Shown here one piece after another: positions 8,788-21,115 of a DNA stretch of 64,000 nucleotides. Positions within the stretch are counted from its first letter, which is position 1; the number at the start of each line of letters is the position of its first letter. Both the position numbers and the translations under genes were made by a program. This DNA is from Stenotrophomonas sepilia (GTDB taxonomy: Bacteria > Pseudomonadota > Gammaproteobacteria > Xanthomonadales > Xanthomonadaceae), in contig NZ_LXXZ01000065.1 of the NCBI RefSeq assembly GCF_003244875.1, positions 26,396 to 90,395 of the forward strand, read 5' to 3'. The notes under the pieces were generated by a model, which had not been told where the DNA came from, made no database searches, and saw only the letters and a list, made by a program, of their open reading frames with translations.

Positions 8788-9168
8788 ATGAGCGACATCA
8801 ACCCGCGCTATCCTGCCGTGATCCAGTCGGCGCTGCGCTTCCTGGACGGCCAGGGGCTGGCGCGCGTGCAGTCGGCACCGCTGCTGCATCGCCTGCTGTG
8901 GCGCCTGGGCATTGCACTGCCGCCGCCGATCCTGGCCGGATTTGCTACCAACGCGTTGGTGCAGGGCCTGCTGTTCGGGCTGTTCTGGACCGCGCTGATG
9001 TGGCTGATGCTGTGGCAGGGCAGCGAGCGCCCGCTGGCGCTGTTGCTGGTGGCCGGCCTGTCGGCTGGCGTGCTGTTCGGCATGGTGATGGCGGCGCTGA
9101 TGCGCTCGCTGCGCCGCCACCGCAAGCTGCCGGACTGGCGACGGTTCCGCGCACGGCAGGCAGACTGA
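8788..9168 (+). CDS. Small membrane protein (DUF6404-like)
   Basis: 126 residues with a soluble N-terminal third and two hydrophobic helices, ALVQGLLFGLFWTALMWLML and LLLVAGLSAGVLFGMVMA. A basic tail (RSLRRHRKLPDWRRFRAR) should stay in the cytoplasm. I believe this is the group annotated as DUF6404; no function is known. The ATG at 8788 follows TCAGGTG, a modest ribosome binding site. It stands alone behind the rplS terminator. Confidence 0.65.
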   Translation: MSDINPRYPAVIQSALRFLDGQGLARVQSAPLLHRLLWRLGIALPPPILAGFATNALVQGLLFGLFWTALMWLMLWQGSERPLALLLVAGLSAGVLFGMVMAALMRSLRRHRKLPDWRRFRARQAD

Positions 9169-9246
9169 GCCGATGGCGCACTGCGCCGTGACCACACGGC
9201 GGGCCCGCGCTAGGCTGCAGCTTCATCCCGATGCCCGTGCCGTGCG

Positions 9247-9681
9247 ATGCCTGCCAAGCGAACCGCACCTTCCACTGCGCCCACGCTGCTGTCCGGTGGC
9301 AACCCGCAGATCGCCAAGGGCGAGGGCGATGCGCCGGTGCAGGCATACATCGCCGCCATGCCGGACTGGAAACGTGCGATCGGCGCGCGACTGGATGCAT
9401 TGATCGAGCAGGCCGTACCTGGCGTGCACAAGGCGGTGAAGTGGAACTCGCCGATGTATGCGGTTGCGCCGGGCGAAGGGTGGTTTCTCAGCTTCCATTG
9501 CTTCACCCGCTACATCAAGGTGGCGTTCTTCCGCGGCGCGGCACTGGCGCCAGTGCCGCCCGAGCCGTCCAGGAGCGCCAATACGCGTTACCTGCACATC
9601 TTCGAAGATGCCCCGTTGGATGAAACGCAGTTCCGCGACTGGGTGCGCCAGGTCGCCGCGTTGCCCGGCGAGCGCATGTAA
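9247..9681 (+). CDS. DUF1801 domain protein (YdhG/iron-chaperone-like fold)
   Basis: 144 residues. AAMPDWKRAIGARLDALIEQAVPGVHKAVKW followed by FLSFHCFTRYIKVAFFRGA is the DUF1801 pattern. An N-terminal basic tail (MPAKRTAPST) precedes it. The family shares a fold with frataxin-like YdhG but its biochemical role is not established. It lies 38 bases before a second, diverged DUF1801 gene, so the pair probably arose by duplication and may be co-transcribed. Confidence 0.8.
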   Translation: MPAKRTAPSTAPTLLSGGNPQIAKGEGDAPVQAYIAAMPDWKRAIGARLDALIEQAVPGVHKAVKWNSPMYAVAPGEGWFLSFHCFTRYIKVAFFRGAALAPVPPEPSRSANTRYLHIFEDAPLDETQFRDWVRQVAALPGERM

Positions 9682-9719
9682 CCCCGACGTTCCGATTCCC
9701 TTCCCGACGAGAGCCGCTG

Positions 9720-10127
9720 ATGGTCACGCATGCACCGAACCCTGCCGATGCCGGAACACCGGCCGCTGAACTGATCGACGCGCGCATCGCCGAACTGGGT
9801 GACTGGCGCGGCGAAACGCTGGCACGCGTGCGCGCCTTGATCCATGAAGCCCTGCCCGACGTGCAGGAAACCTGGAAGTGGCGCGGCACGCCGGTGTGGG
9901 AGCAGGACGGCATCCTGTGCACCGGCGAAACCTACAGGCAGGCGGTGAAACTGACCTTCGCCCACGGCGCGGCGCTGCCGGACCCGAAGGGCCTGTTCAA
10001 TGCCAGCCTGGACGGCAACACGCGGCGTGCGATCGATATCCATCAAGGCGCGATGCCGGATGCCGCTACGTTCAAGGCGCTGCTGCGCGCGGCGGCGACG
10101 TTCAACGCGGCGAAGAAGAAGCGCTGA
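9720..10127 (+). CDS. DUF1801 domain protein, second copy
   Basis: 135 residues. ELIDARIAELGDWRGETLAR, ALPDVQETWKWRGTPVW and YRQAVKLTFAHGAAL mark it as DUF1801, more diverged than its upstream neighbour. It ends in a basic tail (AAKKKR), which may be nucleic-acid facing. Starts at ATG 9720 after CGACGAGAG. A GTAG hairpin closes the transcript. Confidence 0.78.
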   Translation: MVTHAPNPADAGTPAAELIDARIAELGDWRGETLARVRALIHEALPDVQETWKWRGTPVWEQDGILCTGETYRQAVKLTFAHGAALPDPKGLFNASLDGNTRRAIDIHQGAMPDAATFKALLRAAATFNAAKKKR

Positions 10128-10136
10128 CCGTCTTCT

Positions 10137-10193
10137 GTAGAGCCGAGCCCATGCTCGGCTGACAGGCCTGTGCGGACCAACGGTCCGCACCCA
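10137..10193. repeat. SMAG element plus second hairpin, between convergent genes
   Basis: GTAGAGCCGAGC-CCAT-GCTCGGCT (10137-10160), then a second stem GTGCGGACC/GGTCCGCAC (10170-10190). It lies between the converging DUF1801 and MATE genes and probably ends both transcripts. Confidence 0.8.
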
Positions 10194-10195
10194 CC

Positions 10196-11668
10196 TCAAC
10201 GTGGCGGCGCTGGCTCCAGTGCCGCATCCGGGTCGGCCACCGGCGAGGGTGGGCAGGCGGGAATCTCCGAGGGCGTGGCCAGCGCTTCGGCATGCGAGGG
10301 CTTGCCCATCATCTTCGCCTTGCGCCAGCCACCCCAGCGGTAATACGCCAGCGACAGCAGCATCGACACCAGCGAGCTGACCGGGAAGCTCCACCAGATC
10401 GCATCGGCGCCCCAGTAAGGCTGCAGCAGTTCGGCGAACGGCACGCGCACGCCCCACAGCGAGCCAGCCAGGATCAGCAGCGGTGGAATCACCGCGCCGG
10501 TGGAGCGCACCACGCCGGAGATCACGAAGCTGACGCCGAAGAACAGGAACGAGCCGATCACTACGTGGTTGAGGTGGCGCGCGATCTCCAGCGCCTGGCT
10601 GGCCGGTGGCAGGAACAGCGCCAGCAGCTGGCGATCGAACAGCACCAGCGGCAGGATCAACGCGCCGGTCAGCAGGAAGTTGAACAGCACGCCTTGGCGC
10701 GCGGTGCCGCGCACGCGGTCCCAGCGCTGCGCCCCCACGTTCTGTGCGGCCATCGAAGAGCACGCTGCACCGATCGCCATCGCTGGCATCTGCAGGTAGT
10801 TCCACAGTTGCAGGGCAGCGCCGTAGCCCGCGCCGGTGTCGGTCCCGTACTGGTTGACCATGGTCATCAGCAGGATCACCGACAGCGAGATCAGCACCAT
10901 CTGCAGGCCCATCGGCACGCCCTTGACCACCAGCGCCTTGAGGATGGTCATGTCGAGCTTGAACAGGCGCATGTCGGCGCGGCCCAGCCACAGGGTGTGG
11001 CGCTTGTGCCGCATGTACAGCAGCAGGCCGGCCAGCGACAGCGTCTGCGCGACCAGCGTGGCCCACGCCGAGCCGGCGATGCCCAGCGCAGGGAACGGCC
11101 CCATGCCGAAGATCAGTACCGGGTTCAGCACGATGTCCAGCGCCACCGACACCATCAGGAAACGGAATGGCGTGCGCGAATCACCGGCACCGCGCAGCGC
11201 GGCGGTGAGGAAGGCGAACGCGTACAGCGTCGGCATCGCCAGGAAGATGATCTGCAGGTAGGCCTCGGCCAATGGCAGCGAAGCGGCCGGCGTGCCCATC
11301 GCCGCCAGCAGCGGATGGGCCATGAACCAGCCGGCGAGGGCGATGATCACCGACAGGCCGATGAAGAAGGTGGCGCTGGTGCCGACCACGCGCCGCGCCT
11401 GCGCGATGTCGCGCGCGCCGATCGCCTGGCCGATCAGGATGGTGGAGGCCATGCCGAAACCGAACACCGAGCCGATCAGGAAGAACATGATGTTGTTGGC
11501 GTTCGCGGTGGCGGTCAGTGCCGCCTCGCCCAGGAAGCGCCCGACCCAGACCGCGTTCACCGAACCGTTCAGCGACTGCGCGATGTTGCCCGCCAGGATC
11601 GGCAGGGAGAACAACAGGAGATTGCGCCCGATCGGGCCGGAGGTCAGGTCAAGCGGCGCTTTGGCCAT
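10196..11668 (-). CDS. MATE family efflux transporter
   Basis: 490 residues with twelve hydrophobic segments in the two pseudo-symmetric halves of the MATE fold. It starts MAKAPLDLTSGPIGRNLLLF, and the PIGRNLLLFSLPI helix is typical. Family members export drugs and cations using a Na+ or H+ gradient. A Pro/Ala-rich C-terminal tail of about 30 residues is extra. The frame stays open 234 bases further upstream, but the ATG at 11668 gives the family N terminus. The substrate is not predictable. Confidence 0.88.
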   Translation of the reverse strand: MAKAPLDLTSGPIGRNLLLFSLPILAGNIAQSLNGSVNAVWVGRFLGEAALTATANANNIMFFLIGSVFGFGMASTILIGQAIGARDIAQARRVVGTSATFFIGLSVIIALAGWFMAHPLLAAMGTPAASLPLAEAYLQIIFLAMPTLYAFAFLTAALRGAGDSRTPFRFLMVSVALDIVLNPVLIFGMGPFPALGIAGSAWATLVAQTLSLAGLLLYMRHKRHTLWLGRADMRLFKLDMTILKALVVKGVPMGLQMVLISLSVILLMTMVNQYGTDTGAGYGAALQLWNYLQMPAMAIGAACSSMAAQNVGAQRWDRVRGTARQGVLFNFLLTGALILPLVLFDRQLLALFLPPASQALEIARHLNHVVIGSFLFFGVSFVISGVVRSTGAVIPPLLILAGSLWGVRVPFAELLQPYWGADAIWWSFPVSSLVSMLLSLAYYRWGGWRKAKMMGKPSHAEALATPSEIPACPPSPVADPDAALEPAPPR

Positions 11669-11730
11669 GGAGTGGTGATCGAATCCCGGGAGGCGCACAC
11701 TAGCACCAAGCCAGTTTGCGGGATGTGGCA

Positions 11731-11970
11731 ATGCATCAACGACTGCAGGTGGAGCGGAGGTTGGCGCTGGCCTTGATCGGCGCTGTATTGGCCGCATGTT
11801 CGATGGACGACCGGCTGGGTGATACCCAGATCCGGCCAACCGACCGTCCCGAGTGCCTGGTCGGCAGCCAGCGCCAGGACCTGGCCTCCGGGGTGCGGCC
11901 ATTGATCGGCGGCACCGGCTGCCGGGCCGACCCGGACAACCCGCGTCCCCTCAACAAGCCACTGGAGTAG
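11731..11970 (+). CDS. Small predicted lipoprotein
   Basis: 79 residues. A basic start (MHQRLQVERR) and a hydrophobic stretch run into the lipobox VLAAC, giving a lipidated mature protein of about 55 residues. The mature part has two more cysteines (ECLVG, TGCRAD) and is otherwise polar. In-frame GTG and TTG codons upstream (11725, 11716) are alternatives. It lies nine bases before hslR and is probably co-transcribed with it. Function unknown. Confidence 0.6.
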   Translation: MHQRLQVERRLALALIGAVLAACSMDDRLGDTQIRPTDRPECLVGSQRQDLASGVRPLIGGTGCRADPDNPRPLNKPLE

Positions 11971-11979
11971 CCTGCCCCC

Positions 11980-12387
11980 ATGCCCGAGCTTTCCCCGCTG
12001 TCACCCAGTGTCCGCCTGGACATCTGGTTGTGGGCGGCCCGTTTCTTCAAGACCCGCAGCCTGGCCAAGCAGGCGATCGAGACCGGCAAGGTCAGCGTTG
12101 CCGGGCAGCGTCCGAAATCCTCACGCGCGGTGCGCGTGGGCGAGCAGCTTCAGGTCGACCGTGGTGAAGAGCATTTCGAGGTCCAGGTGCTCGGCCTGAG
12201 CGATCAGCGCGGGCCCGCAGCGACGGCGCAGCAGCTGTATGCCGAGAGCGAGGCCTCCAAGGCGCGTCGTGCCGAACAGCGTGCGCTGCGCATCGCCGCG
12301 CGTGACGGGTTCCAGCCGCCGGAGCACAAGCCGGACAAGCGCGCACGCCGGTTGATCCGCGCGCTGGGGGACATCGACGCGCTGTGA
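11980..12387 (+). CDS. hslR: RNA-binding S4 domain protein, Hsp15 family
   Basis: 135 residues. The S4 domain spans about residues 9-70, with LDIWLWAARFFKTRSLAKQAI and GKVSVAGQRPKSSRAVRVGE. A charged tail ending KRARRLIRALGD follows. Hsp15 recycles free 50S subunits that still carry a nascent chain after heat shock. Length and charge fit well. Confidence 0.9.
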   Translation: MPELSPLSPSVRLDIWLWAARFFKTRSLAKQAIETGKVSVAGQRPKSSRAVRVGEQLQVDRGEEHFEVQVLGLSDQRGPAATAQQLYAESEASKARRAEQRALRIAARDGFQPPEHKPDKRARRLIRALGDIDAL

Positions 12388-12568
12388 CGCAGCCCCGGCG
12401 TTCGCCGGCGACATCACCTTCCGGGATACGCCGCAGCGCGGTGGCAACGGCTTCAACGAGAGCTCGCCGGACCGTGCCTGCGTCCAGGCGCTGCGGGACG
12501 CCAGCCGAAATGGCGTACTGCTGCGGAGAGCATGCGAACCGACGCTTCGCACCCGGTTGAGCGCGCCG

Positions 12569-12597
12569 GTAGCGCCGGGCCATGCCCGGCGACTACC
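12569..12597. repeat. SMAG element between hslR and katG
   Basis: A near-perfect palindrome GTAGCGCCGGGC-CAT-GCCCGGCG-ACTAC between two convergent genes. A smaller GC hairpin (CGGCG-TTCG-CCGGCG) lies right after hslR. Apart from these, nothing is seen in 12388-12606. Confidence 0.85.
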
Positions 12598-12606
12598 CCG
12601 AACGCC

Positions 12607-14850
<2,244 letters not shown>

Positions 14851-14897
14851 CTACCTGTGGACTGGCGAAAGGTGGAATCGGGGGAGGCCTGACCACG

Positions 14898-14960
14898 ATA
14901 GGTGGCGCCTAGCAATGGGTAAATTCGATTGATTCAACCGATGCGATAGTGGTGAACTAT
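14898..14960 (-). promoter_or_regulatory. katG control region with OxyR-like boxes
   Basis: ATAG-N7-CTAT lies at 14946-14960 and a near copy, ATAG-N7-CTAG, at 14898-14912. Reading toward katG, the first box lies just before a TTGAAT -35-like element (plus-strand 14932-14937). OxyR binds ATAG-N7-CTAT dyads in E. coli and Xanthomonas, so activation of katG by peroxide is likely. Confidence 0.55.
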
Positions 14961-14991
14961 GGAGCCGTCCGACTAGGACGGTCGTGTCCGA

Positions 14992-15591
14992 TCAACGCTT
15001 CAGCAGACCCGCGCCCAGCTTCATCAAGTCACTGGCTCCGAACTGGCCGTCGCCGTCCTGGTCCAGGACGCCGCCGAGCAGGTTGCCGATGCCGCCGGAC
15101 TGCTGCGTTTCCTGGCCCAATGCCTGGCTCAGCTGGCCTGCGTTGCCACCCTGGGCGAAGCGCTGGGCCAGGAAGGACATGACGATGGGGGCGAGGATTG
15201 CCAGCAGCTTGCCCGAAGTGCCGCTGTCGAGACCGGTCTTCTGCCCGAGCAGTTGTGCCGCCTGCGGTTGCTGGCCACCGAACACGTGGCCGAGGATGCC
15301 GGCGCCATCGGTGGCGCCGCTGCCGCCCCCGCCCATCACCGCGCCCAGGATCCCGCCCAGGTCGAAACCGCCGCCACCGCTGTGGTCGCGCTGCAACGCG
15401 TTGAGCAGCGACTGCGCGCCCTGCGGCTCACTGGCGTTCTGCCCCATCGCGCCGAGCAGCAGGGGCAGGGCGCTGCCGACGGCCTGGGCGGTCTGGCTGC
15501 TGTCCAGGCCGAGTTGCTGGGACAGCTGCTGCAGGCCCTGGCCCTGCTGCAGCTGCTGGAAGAGGGATGCAGCGAGCGATTCGGTGTTCAT
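14992..15591 (-). CDS. DUF937/YidB-like protein
   Basis: 199 residues starting MNTESLAASLFQQLQ. It is rich in Gln, Gly and Leu, with repeated LLGQ and GGILGAV segments and a C-terminal calcium-loop-like DQDGDGQFGASD. This is the DUF937 pattern; relatives such as YidB have no firm role. The ATG at 15591 is chosen because AGAGA lies just upstream; a longer frame begins at 15630. It is oriented away from katG's regulatory region. Confidence 0.8.
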   Translation of the reverse strand: MNTESLAASLFQQLQQGQGLQQLSQQLGLDSSQTAQAVGSALPLLLGAMGQNASEPQGAQSLLNALQRDHSGGGGFDLGGILGAVMGGGGSGATDGAGILGHVFGGQQPQAAQLLGQKTGLDSGTSGKLLAILAPIVMSFLAQRFAQGGNAGQLSQALGQETQQSGGIGNLLGGVLDQDGDGQFGASDLMKLGAGLLKR

Positions 15592-15659
15592 GGCAGTCTC
15601 TGTTCTGTGAAGGAAGGACGGCCCGAGCATAACGCTGCGTGCACTACGGGAATGCGAAG

Positions 15660-15826
15660 GCAGCCGAGCATGGGCCCGGCTCTACATACAGAGCGCGACG
15701 GGGTCGTTGTGGAGCCGAGCATGGGCCCGGCTCTACATACAGAGCGCGACGGGGTCGTTGTGGAGCCGAGCATGGGCTCGGCTCTACAGGCAGGGCGTGA
15801 GTTGTAGAGCCCTGCCCGCGCTCGGC
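15660..15826. repeat. Tandem 51-bp SMAG array plus inverted copy
   Basis: The same 51-base unit (SMAG palindrome GAGCCGAGCATGGGCCCGG plus a spacer GAGCGCGACGGGGTCGTTG) begins at about 15662 and again at 15713. A third SMAG starts at 15764 and an inverted copy (GTAGAGCC...) follows at 15804. The two full units are essentially identical, which suggests recent tandem duplication. Confidence 0.85.
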
Positions 15827-15848
15827 CCAGGCCTGCCAGCGGGCGCGG

Positions 15849-18440
<2,592 letters not shown>

Positions 18441-18575
18441 GGGACTCGTGGATCAGGGCATCCGGCCGCGCCGGAGGGCAGCGGCAGCGGAGCGCGTACA
18501 GGTCCGTCCATGGTAACTGCTGGGGCGCAGGGCTGCCGCCACCGGTGGCAGGCCGGTACGGCACGGAAAGGGGGG

Positions 18576-18968
18576 TCAGGCCGGGACCAACGTGATCTGC
18601 TGGTGGCCGTCGATGATCTGCATGACGATCTCGAAGTAGGTCGGGCCTTCGCCCCGTTGCATGTCCTGCAGCTGGAGGGCAATGGCCTGCGTATTGAAAC
18701 TGCCCGGTGTGTCCAGCTTTGCCTGCAGCCATTGGCGGGTGGTCTCCATGCCCAGGGCCGTGCGGCTGTGGGCGATATCGCGCCAGATCAGCGTGGCCTG
18801 CGCCTGGCCGGCCAACGCGCCATAACTGCCATGCAGCAGGTCGTCCAGCGCATCCAGGCTCGGCCCGAGCTGCCACGCCTCGCCAGCCATGAACACGCGG
18901 TTGATCTCCGCGTACAGGCTGGCGATGTCATCGATGGCGGCGCCTTCAATCTGTAGGACGATGGTCAT
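18576..18968 (-). CDS. Barstar-family protein without an adjacent barnase
   Basis: 130 residues starting MTIVLQIEG. IASLYAEINRVFMAGEAWQLGPSLDALDDLLHG is the barstar core: the helix plus LDAL-D segment that plugs a barnase-type ribonuclease. The family inhibits secreted or translocated RNases. No RNase gene lies next to it; the nearest is the CDI locus 370 bases away on the other strand. The ATG at 18968 is preferred to a longer frame starting at 19133, which would have an Arg-rich non-family N terminus. Confidence 0.8.
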   Translation of the reverse strand: MTIVLQIEGAAIDDIASLYAEINRVFMAGEAWQLGPSLDALDDLLHGSYGALAGQAQATLIWRDIAHSRTALGMETTRQWLQAKLDTPGSFNTQAIALQLQDMQRGEGPTYFEIVMQIIDGHQQITLVPA

Positions 18969-19339
18969 GCGCCGACTGTAGCGTGACCCGCGCGCAGGGC
19001 GTGTGCGGCTGAACGGAATCGCTTTGCGGGCGTGGGCCGTGCACCGCATACTTCGCGGCTGCACTTCGCTGCACGGCTGTCGTGCAGCAGCATGCGCCGC
19101 TTTGCAGGCACGAGGCGAACGCTCGTTCCGCAACCTGCCAGCGCTTTGCCGCGAGCCTTTGCACCGGGCTGACGCGCGCCCTCCGGAAATTCATCCTTCA
19201 GAAACTCCCGCGCCGGCCGATCTGTACTCCGGCATTGCGCCTGTCGCGCGATGCCGTGGCTGTCCATGGTGGCGCAGCCTCGGTTCACGTTCCTGCAGCA
19301 CCGCGGCTGGCACCGCGGGCGCTGGCAGGACGATTTCGA
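18969..19339. other. Divergent gap between barstar and cdiB genes
   Basis: About 370 bases with no credible gene. It must hold the promoters of both the barstar gene and cdiB. It contains small GC hairpins around CTGCAC-TTC-GCTGCA (near 19050), but I could not fix a -35/-10 pair. Open frames through it are extensions of neighbouring genes and lack ribosome binding sites. Confidence 0.5.
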
Positions 19340-21094
19340 ATGGAACGTAGCGTGGAAACAGGGAAGAAGCACCCGGGGCCGAGGCTCCATCGTGGTTGGT
19401 CATTGATGCTCGCCGTTGCCGCATGGCCGGCGACCGCCCAGCAGGCCGGTGATCCCGCCGCGCAGGAACTGCTGCGGCAGCAGGAGCGCGAACGCGTGCT
19501 GCGCGAGCAGCAGGAACAACGCCCCGACGTCCGCCTGGAGCGGGACGCGCAGAAGGAGGGCGACCGCCTGCCGGCGCGGGAGAACCCGTGCGTACGCATC
19601 GATCGCATCGTGCTGGAAGGCGAAGACAGCCAGCGCTTCGGCTGGGCACTGGCGGCGGCCGACCCGACGGACGATCCGGCCACTGGCCGTTGCCTGGGAA
19701 CCGAAGGCATCAACGTGGTGATGAAGCGTGTGCAGAACGCGATCATCGCCCGTGGCTATGTCACCACGCGCGTGCTGTCGGCACCGCAGGACCTCAACCA
19801 GGGCACGCTGGCGTTGTCGGTGGTGCCGGGCCGGTTCCGCGAGGCCGTGTTCTCCGATCCGCAGGGACGGCATCCGGCCCTCGCCAATGCACTGCCGATC
19901 CGCAGCGGCGGCCTGCTCAACCTGCGTGACATCGAGCAGGGCTTGGAGAACCTGCAGCGCGTGCCCACCGTCAGCGCCGACATCAAGATCGCGCCGGCCG
20001 ACGGCGAGGGCGCGGCGCCGGGCCAGAGCGACCTGCAGATCGACTGGACGCAGCGCTCGCCGGTGCGCGCCAGCGTCACCCTGGACGATGCCGGCAGCCG
20101 CGGCACCGGCAAGCTGCAGGCCAACGCGACGCTGTCGCTGGACAATCCGCTGGGCCTGAACGAGCTGTTCTACGTCAGTGCGGGCCGTGGCGTGTTCAAC
20201 GGCCGCGGCAAGGACACCGACAGCTGGACCGCGCACTACGACGTGCCCTACGGCTACTGGCTGTTCGGTGCTACTGCCAGCGCCTACGACTACAGCCAGA
20301 ACGTGGTCGGCGCCTTTGAACGCTATGAGTACAGCGGCCGCAGCCGCAACGCCGAAGCGCGGGTGGACCGGCTGCTGCTGCGCAATGCCAAGGTCAAGTT
20401 CAGTGCCTACGCACGCGGCTGGCAGCGCGAGTCGAAGAACTACATCGACGATACCGAGATCGAAGTGCAGCGCCGCCGCACCGCTGGCTGGGAACTGGGC
20501 CTGACCCACAAGCAGTTCATCGGCACTGCCACGCTCGATGCCAGCGTGGCCTACCGGCGTGGCACGGGCGCCTTCCACGCACTGCGTTCGCCGGAAGAGA
20601 TGGCGCAGTTGTGGGACCCGACGTTGCCGCTGGAAGGCACCTCGCGGATGAAGCTGATCACCGCCGACGCGCAGTTCAGCGTGCCGTTCCAGCTGGGCAG
20701 GCAGCGCCTGCGCTACACCGCCGCATGGCGGGCGCAGTGGAACCGCACACCGCTCTCGCCACAGGATCGCTTCGCCATCGGTGGCCGCTATACCGTGCGC
20801 GGTTTCGACGGTGAAAGTTCGCTCAGTGGCGAGCGTGGCTGGTCGCTGCGCAACGATCTTTCGCTCGGTATCGGGGGCGGCCAGGAGTTCTACGTGGCTG
20901 CCGACTACGGCCGCATTGGCGGCCCATCCGCGCAGTGGCAGTCCGGCCATGACCTGGCCGGCATGGCACTGGGCCTGCGCGGCGGCTGGCAGCAGCTTTC
21001 CTGGGATGGCTTCGTGGGTTCGGCGCTGCACAAACCCGCCCATTTCCCCGCCGACTACACCACATTCGGCTTCAGCCTGGCCTGGCGCTACTGA
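19340..21094 (+). CDS. cdiB: TpsB outer-membrane transporter of the CDI system (CdiB/FhaC-like)
   Basis: 584 residues. The N terminus MERSVETGKKHPG plus WSLMLAVAAWPATAQQ is a signal peptide. A Gln/Glu/Arg-rich linker (LLRQQERERVLREQQEQ, like the plug helix region) follows, then POTRA-type segments starting NPCVRIDRIVLEGED, then a 16-strand beta barrel with the L6 motif YTVRGFDGE and a final aromatic strand ending SLAWRY. It exports the giant CdiA across the outer membrane. The ATG at 19340 is chosen for the signal peptide and the AGGA upstream. It ends 21 bases before cdiA, so the two form an operon. Confidence 0.92.
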   Translation: MERSVETGKKHPGPRLHRGWSLMLAVAAWPATAQQAGDPAAQELLRQQERERVLREQQEQRPDVRLERDAQKEGDRLPARENPCVRIDRIVLEGEDSQRFGWALAAADPTDDPATGRCLGTEGINVVMKRVQNAIIARGYVTTRVLSAPQDLNQGTLALSVVPGRFREAVFSDPQGRHPALANALPIRSGGLLNLRDIEQGLENLQRVPTVSADIKIAPADGEGAAPGQSDLQIDWTQRSPVRASVTLDDAGSRGTGKLQANATLSLDNPLGLNELFYVSAGRGVFNGRGKDTDSWTAHYDVPYGYWLFGATASAYDYSQNVVGAFERYEYSGRSRNAEARVDRLLLRNAKVKFSAYARGWQRESKNYIDDTEIEVQRRRTAGWELGLTHKQFIGTATLDASVAYRRGTGAFHALRSPEEMAQLWDPTLPLEGTSRMKLITADAQFSVPFQLGRQRLRYTAAWRAQWNRTPLSPQDRFAIGGRYTVRGFDGESSLSGERGWSLRNDLSLGIGGGQEFYVAADYGRIGGPSAQWQSGHDLAGMALGLRGGWQQLSWDGFVGSALHKPAHFPADYTTFGFSLAWRY

Positions 21095-21115
21095 TCCGCC
21101 ACAAGGACACGTGAC

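Noticed and set aside
10292..11776. A long plus-strand frame opposite the MATE gene
   Set aside because: The Gln/Arg/His-rich product is the usual shadow of a hydrophobic minus-strand protein.
12388..12568. Possible small gene between hslR and katG
   Set aside because: Only antisense or GC-driven frames are seen; no ribosome binding site or protein features.
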